From JAJVID01 sp035275345 (GTDB taxonomy: Bacteria; Acidobacteriota; Blastocatellia; RBC074), in contig DATEMY010000404.1 of the NCBI GenBank assembly GCA_035275345.1, positions 1-9,382 on the forward strand: 9,382 nt of DNA, read 5' to 3'. A program made the translations under genes and the position numbers. Within the stretch, counting starts at the first letter, position 1. Each line of letters starts with the position of its first letter. Shown here one piece after another: positions 7,861 to 9,382 of this stretch. The notes under the pieces were generated by a model that searched no databases, was not told where the DNA came from, and was given only the letters and a program-made list of their open reading frames with translations.

Positions 7861-7940
7861 CAAACTGTAGACGGCTTGTGGATATTCTACACATTCTCGA
7901 TCTGATCAATCCATACTCTAAGCGCATTTAAGGTAAAGTT

Positions 7941-8237
7941 ATGGTTTGTCACAACTGTGGACGCGAAATAAAGGTCGTCGGTAAGGTCTTGCGAAAAGAC
8001 GAATGCCCGCATTGCGACGCCGACGTCCATTGCTGCAAAAATTGCCGCCACTTCGATCCCGGCAAAAACAATCAATGCAGCGAGCCGCAAGCTGAATACG
8101 TGCGCGAAAAAGATCGGGCCAATTTCTGCGACTTTTTCGAGCCTAACAACCGCGTGCCGCTCACCAGCCGCGGTGGTTCGCAGATCTCCAACCGCGATGA
8201 CGTGCGCAAGGCTTTCGATAATTTATTCAAAAAATAG
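7941..8237 (+). CDS. Small protein with two Cys-rich zinc-binding modules
   Basis: This 98-residue soluble protein has nine cysteines. The first module is a zinc ribbon with C3-x2-C6 and C22-x2-C25. The second has C32-x2-C35 followed by His37, Cys46 and Cys63 in the order CKNCRHFDPGKNNQC...ANFCDFFEP. That pattern (CxNC-x-[HYF]F...C...K-x-x-ANFC-[DE]-x-F) recurs in small bacterial proteins of unknown function, to my recollection. The C-terminal 30 residues are polar and end in a short amphipathic helix (DDVRKAFDNLFKK). The ATG at 7941 has AAGG about 8 nt upstream. The M50 protease gene follows after 56 nt on the same strand. The residues support metal binding; whether it binds nucleic acid or a protein cannot be told. 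Confidence 0.85.
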   Translation: MVCHNCGREIKVVGKVLRKDECPHCDADVHCCKNCRHFDPGKNNQCSEPQAEYVREKDRANFCDFFEPNNRVPLTSRGGSQISNRDDVRKAFDNLFKK

Positions 8238-8253
8238 CCCGAAGAATTTGGGC
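8237..8253 (+). other. Intergenic hairpin between the zinc-binding and protease genes
   Basis: Starting on the last base of the stop codon, GCCCGAA pairs with TTTGGGC (one G-T pair) around a 3-nt loop. It is followed by GGCGCTG, not a T run, so it is not a standard terminator. It could act as an mRNA stability or attenuation element, or be chance. Confidence 0.35.
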
Positions 8254-8293
8254 GGCGCTGAGTTTGCGCTCCCGACCATTCCTGTTTATTCAT

Positions 8294-9331
8294 ATGGATC
8301 ATTCATTTTTATTTCCCAACCCGGCCTCGGAAGCGTCGAACGCCGCTTCGAAAGATGACCCGGCGAAAAATGTGGCGCGAGACCAGGCGGAAGACGTGAG
8401 TAACGACCTGACGACGGAAAGATATCGGCCGACCGTCGTCCATAATCTGCCGGAATTCTTCTCGCAACCAGTCTCGCAGAAAACCGAGGCCGACCCTGAT
8501 GAAATCACTTTTAGTCGATTACTGTTTCATCTCTTTCTCCTCGGCCTGACGGTTTTGACGACCACTTTGGCCGCGGGGTTCTTCCCTCTCAAAAGTATTA
8601 CGAAAGGCGCAGTTTATTCGTTCACGGTGCTTTCGATCCTTGGCGCGCATGAAATGGGACATTATATCGCTTGCCGATGGTATGGCGTGCGCGCTACGCT
8701 GCCCTATTTCATTCCCGTCCCGCTTCCGCCGATCGGCACCTTCGGAGCGTTTATCAAGATTAAATCTCCGATCCCTTCGCGGCGCGCGTTGTTCGACATC
8801 GGCATCGCCGGACCGCTGGCCGGGTTCGTCTTCGCAATACCGGCGGCTTTCATCGCGCATTATTTCGCCACGCCGCTAATCGAATCTCAAGTTTCCGGTG
8901 ACAATTTCACAGCTCACAGCCCACTGCTGTTTCAATTCTTCGAGCGCGCGCTGCATCTGCCTCCGATGATCGAATTGAACCCTGTGAAGTGGGCCGCCTG
9001 GATCGGCGTGTTCATGACTGCGCTGAACCTGTTGCCGATCGGACAACTTGACGGAGGGCACGTGACCTATGCGGTCTTTGGGCGGCGCGGCCATCGCTTG
9101 ACAGCCTGGGCGAGTTACATCAGTGTGATTGCGCTGGCCGCTTTTACCGTCAAAAGCGGCATGTGGAATTGGGTGGTCTTCGCCGCGCTGCTGACGCTGG
9201 TGATACGCGTGGGCCATCCTCCCGTAGTTGATGAGTACGAACCGTTGGGATTGGCGCGCATACTCGTGGCGATTATTGGTCTGCTGGTTTTCGTACTGTC
9301 TTTCCTGCCAATCCCAATAACAATTCACTGA
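8294..9331 (+). CDS. M50 (site-2 protease type) intramembrane zinc metalloprotease
   Basis: This 345-residue polytopic membrane protein cleaves peptide bonds within the membrane; M50 enzymes often release anchored transcription factors or anti-sigma factors, but the substrate here is unknown. The zinc-binding HEMGH is at 119-123 inside a membrane segment, and the third ligand is in NLLPIGQLDGGH (245-256, Asp253). ALFDIGIAGPLAGFVFAIPAA (165-185) is the conserved loop-helix after it. About seven hydrophobic segments are visible between 75 and 341. Residues 1-70 are a polar, probably disordered cytoplasmic extension without a PDZ domain. The layout resembles the cyanobacterial/plant EGY-like branch rather than RseP. 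I chose the ATG at 8294; a TTG at 8264 would add 10 residues, and neither has a good Shine-Dalgarno sequence. It probably shares a transcript with the gene at 7941. All active-site residues are present. Confidence 0.93.
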   Translation: MDHSFLFPNPASEASNAASKDDPAKNVARDQAEDVSNDLTTERYRPTVVHNLPEFFSQPVSQKTEADPDEITFSRLLFHLFLLGLTVLTTTLAAGFFPLKSITKGAVYSFTVLSILGAHEMGHYIACRWYGVRATLPYFIPVPLPPIGTFGAFIKIKSPIPSRRALFDIGIAGPLAGFVFAIPAAFIAHYFATPLIESQVSGDNFTAHSPLLFQFFERALHLPPMIELNPVKWAAWIGVFMTALNLLPIGQLDGGHVTYAVFGRRGHRLTAWASYISVIALAAFTVKSGMWNWVVFAALLTLVIRVGHPPVVDEYEPLGLARILVAIIGLLVFVLSFLPIPITIH

Positions 9332-9382
9332 TTGCGATCGCGGGTACAGCGCCGCGCGCCTGAGCAAGCGGTTGCGCATCTG

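Larger units (their letters stand above)
7734..7940. other. Divergent intergenic region
   Basis: These 207 bases separate the minus-strand nuclease-like gene from the plus-strand zinc-binding gene. They hold a heptamer-type repeat near the minus-strand gene and a plausible plus-strand promoter. For the minus-strand gene a TAGAAT (near 7893) could be a -10, but without a convincing -35. No gene is seen. Confidence 0.5.

Noticed and set aside
9334..9341. GCGATCGC palindrome, similar to the cyanobacterial HIP1 octamer, after the protease gene
   Set aside because: It is a single occurrence. Adjacent GATTGCG and ATCGCGG could be two more heptamer units, but two imperfect units are too few to call.
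8876..9379. A 167-codon open frame on the minus strand
   Set aside because: It is the complement of the conserved M50 protease, and its composition (Gln, His, Arg rich) is typical of an antisense shadow.

Overview
The window comes from a bacterial chromosome of moderately high GC. The gene set is PrkA/YhbH stress-kinase genes in a lineage-specific arrangement, TruB, and a rhomboid-unrelated M50 membrane protease. Short heptanucleotide repeats sit at gene boundaries, one giving an 'NPQSAIRDPQS'-type peptide. Together these resemble Acidobacteriota, possibly Blastocatellia. That placement is an inference from style and gene order; there is no rRNA or other marker to prove it. I see no mobile element, phage gene, CRISPR array, tRNA or rRNA.

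Layout. Bases 1-4309 (minus strand) hold a stress-signalling cluster. prkA/yeaG comes first, then an intrinsic terminator, two related zinc-ribbon plus two-helix membrane proteins, and yhbH/yeaH, which runs off the left edge. In many bacteria spoVR/ycgB follows yeaH, so it may lie just outside. Bases 4310-4603 hold a probable extended -10 promoter and a roughly 225-nt leader for prkA that can form several hairpins. Bases 4604-7733 (minus strand) form a tight three-gene unit: an uncharacterised 524-residue protein with a C-terminal PD-(D/E)XK nuclease-like signature, a RimJ/RimL-type GNAT acetyltransferase, and truB. Bases 7734-7940 are a divergent intergenic region with heptamer repeats and a plausible plus-strand promoter. 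Bases 7941-9331 (plus strand) encode a small double zinc-binding protein and a site-2-type (M50) intramembrane metalloprotease. The last 51 bases carry nothing I can assign.

How the genes may work together. PrkA and YhbH are a conserved pair in general stress, starvation or sporulation programmes. Here the two zinc-ribbon membrane proteins lie between them and share their transcription direction and close spacing to yhbH, so they are candidate membrane partners or accessory factors. A terminator directly after prkA would let prkA be made in excess of the three downstream genes. The truB unit looks like ordinary housekeeping expression apart from its unknown nuclease-like first gene. The M50 protease and the small Cys-rich protein probably share a transcript, but nothing in the sequence shows a functional link.

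The strongest candidates for something undescribed are the tandem zinc-ribbon membrane proteins inside the prkA-yhbH cluster, the structured prkA leader, and the nuclease-like 524-residue protein.
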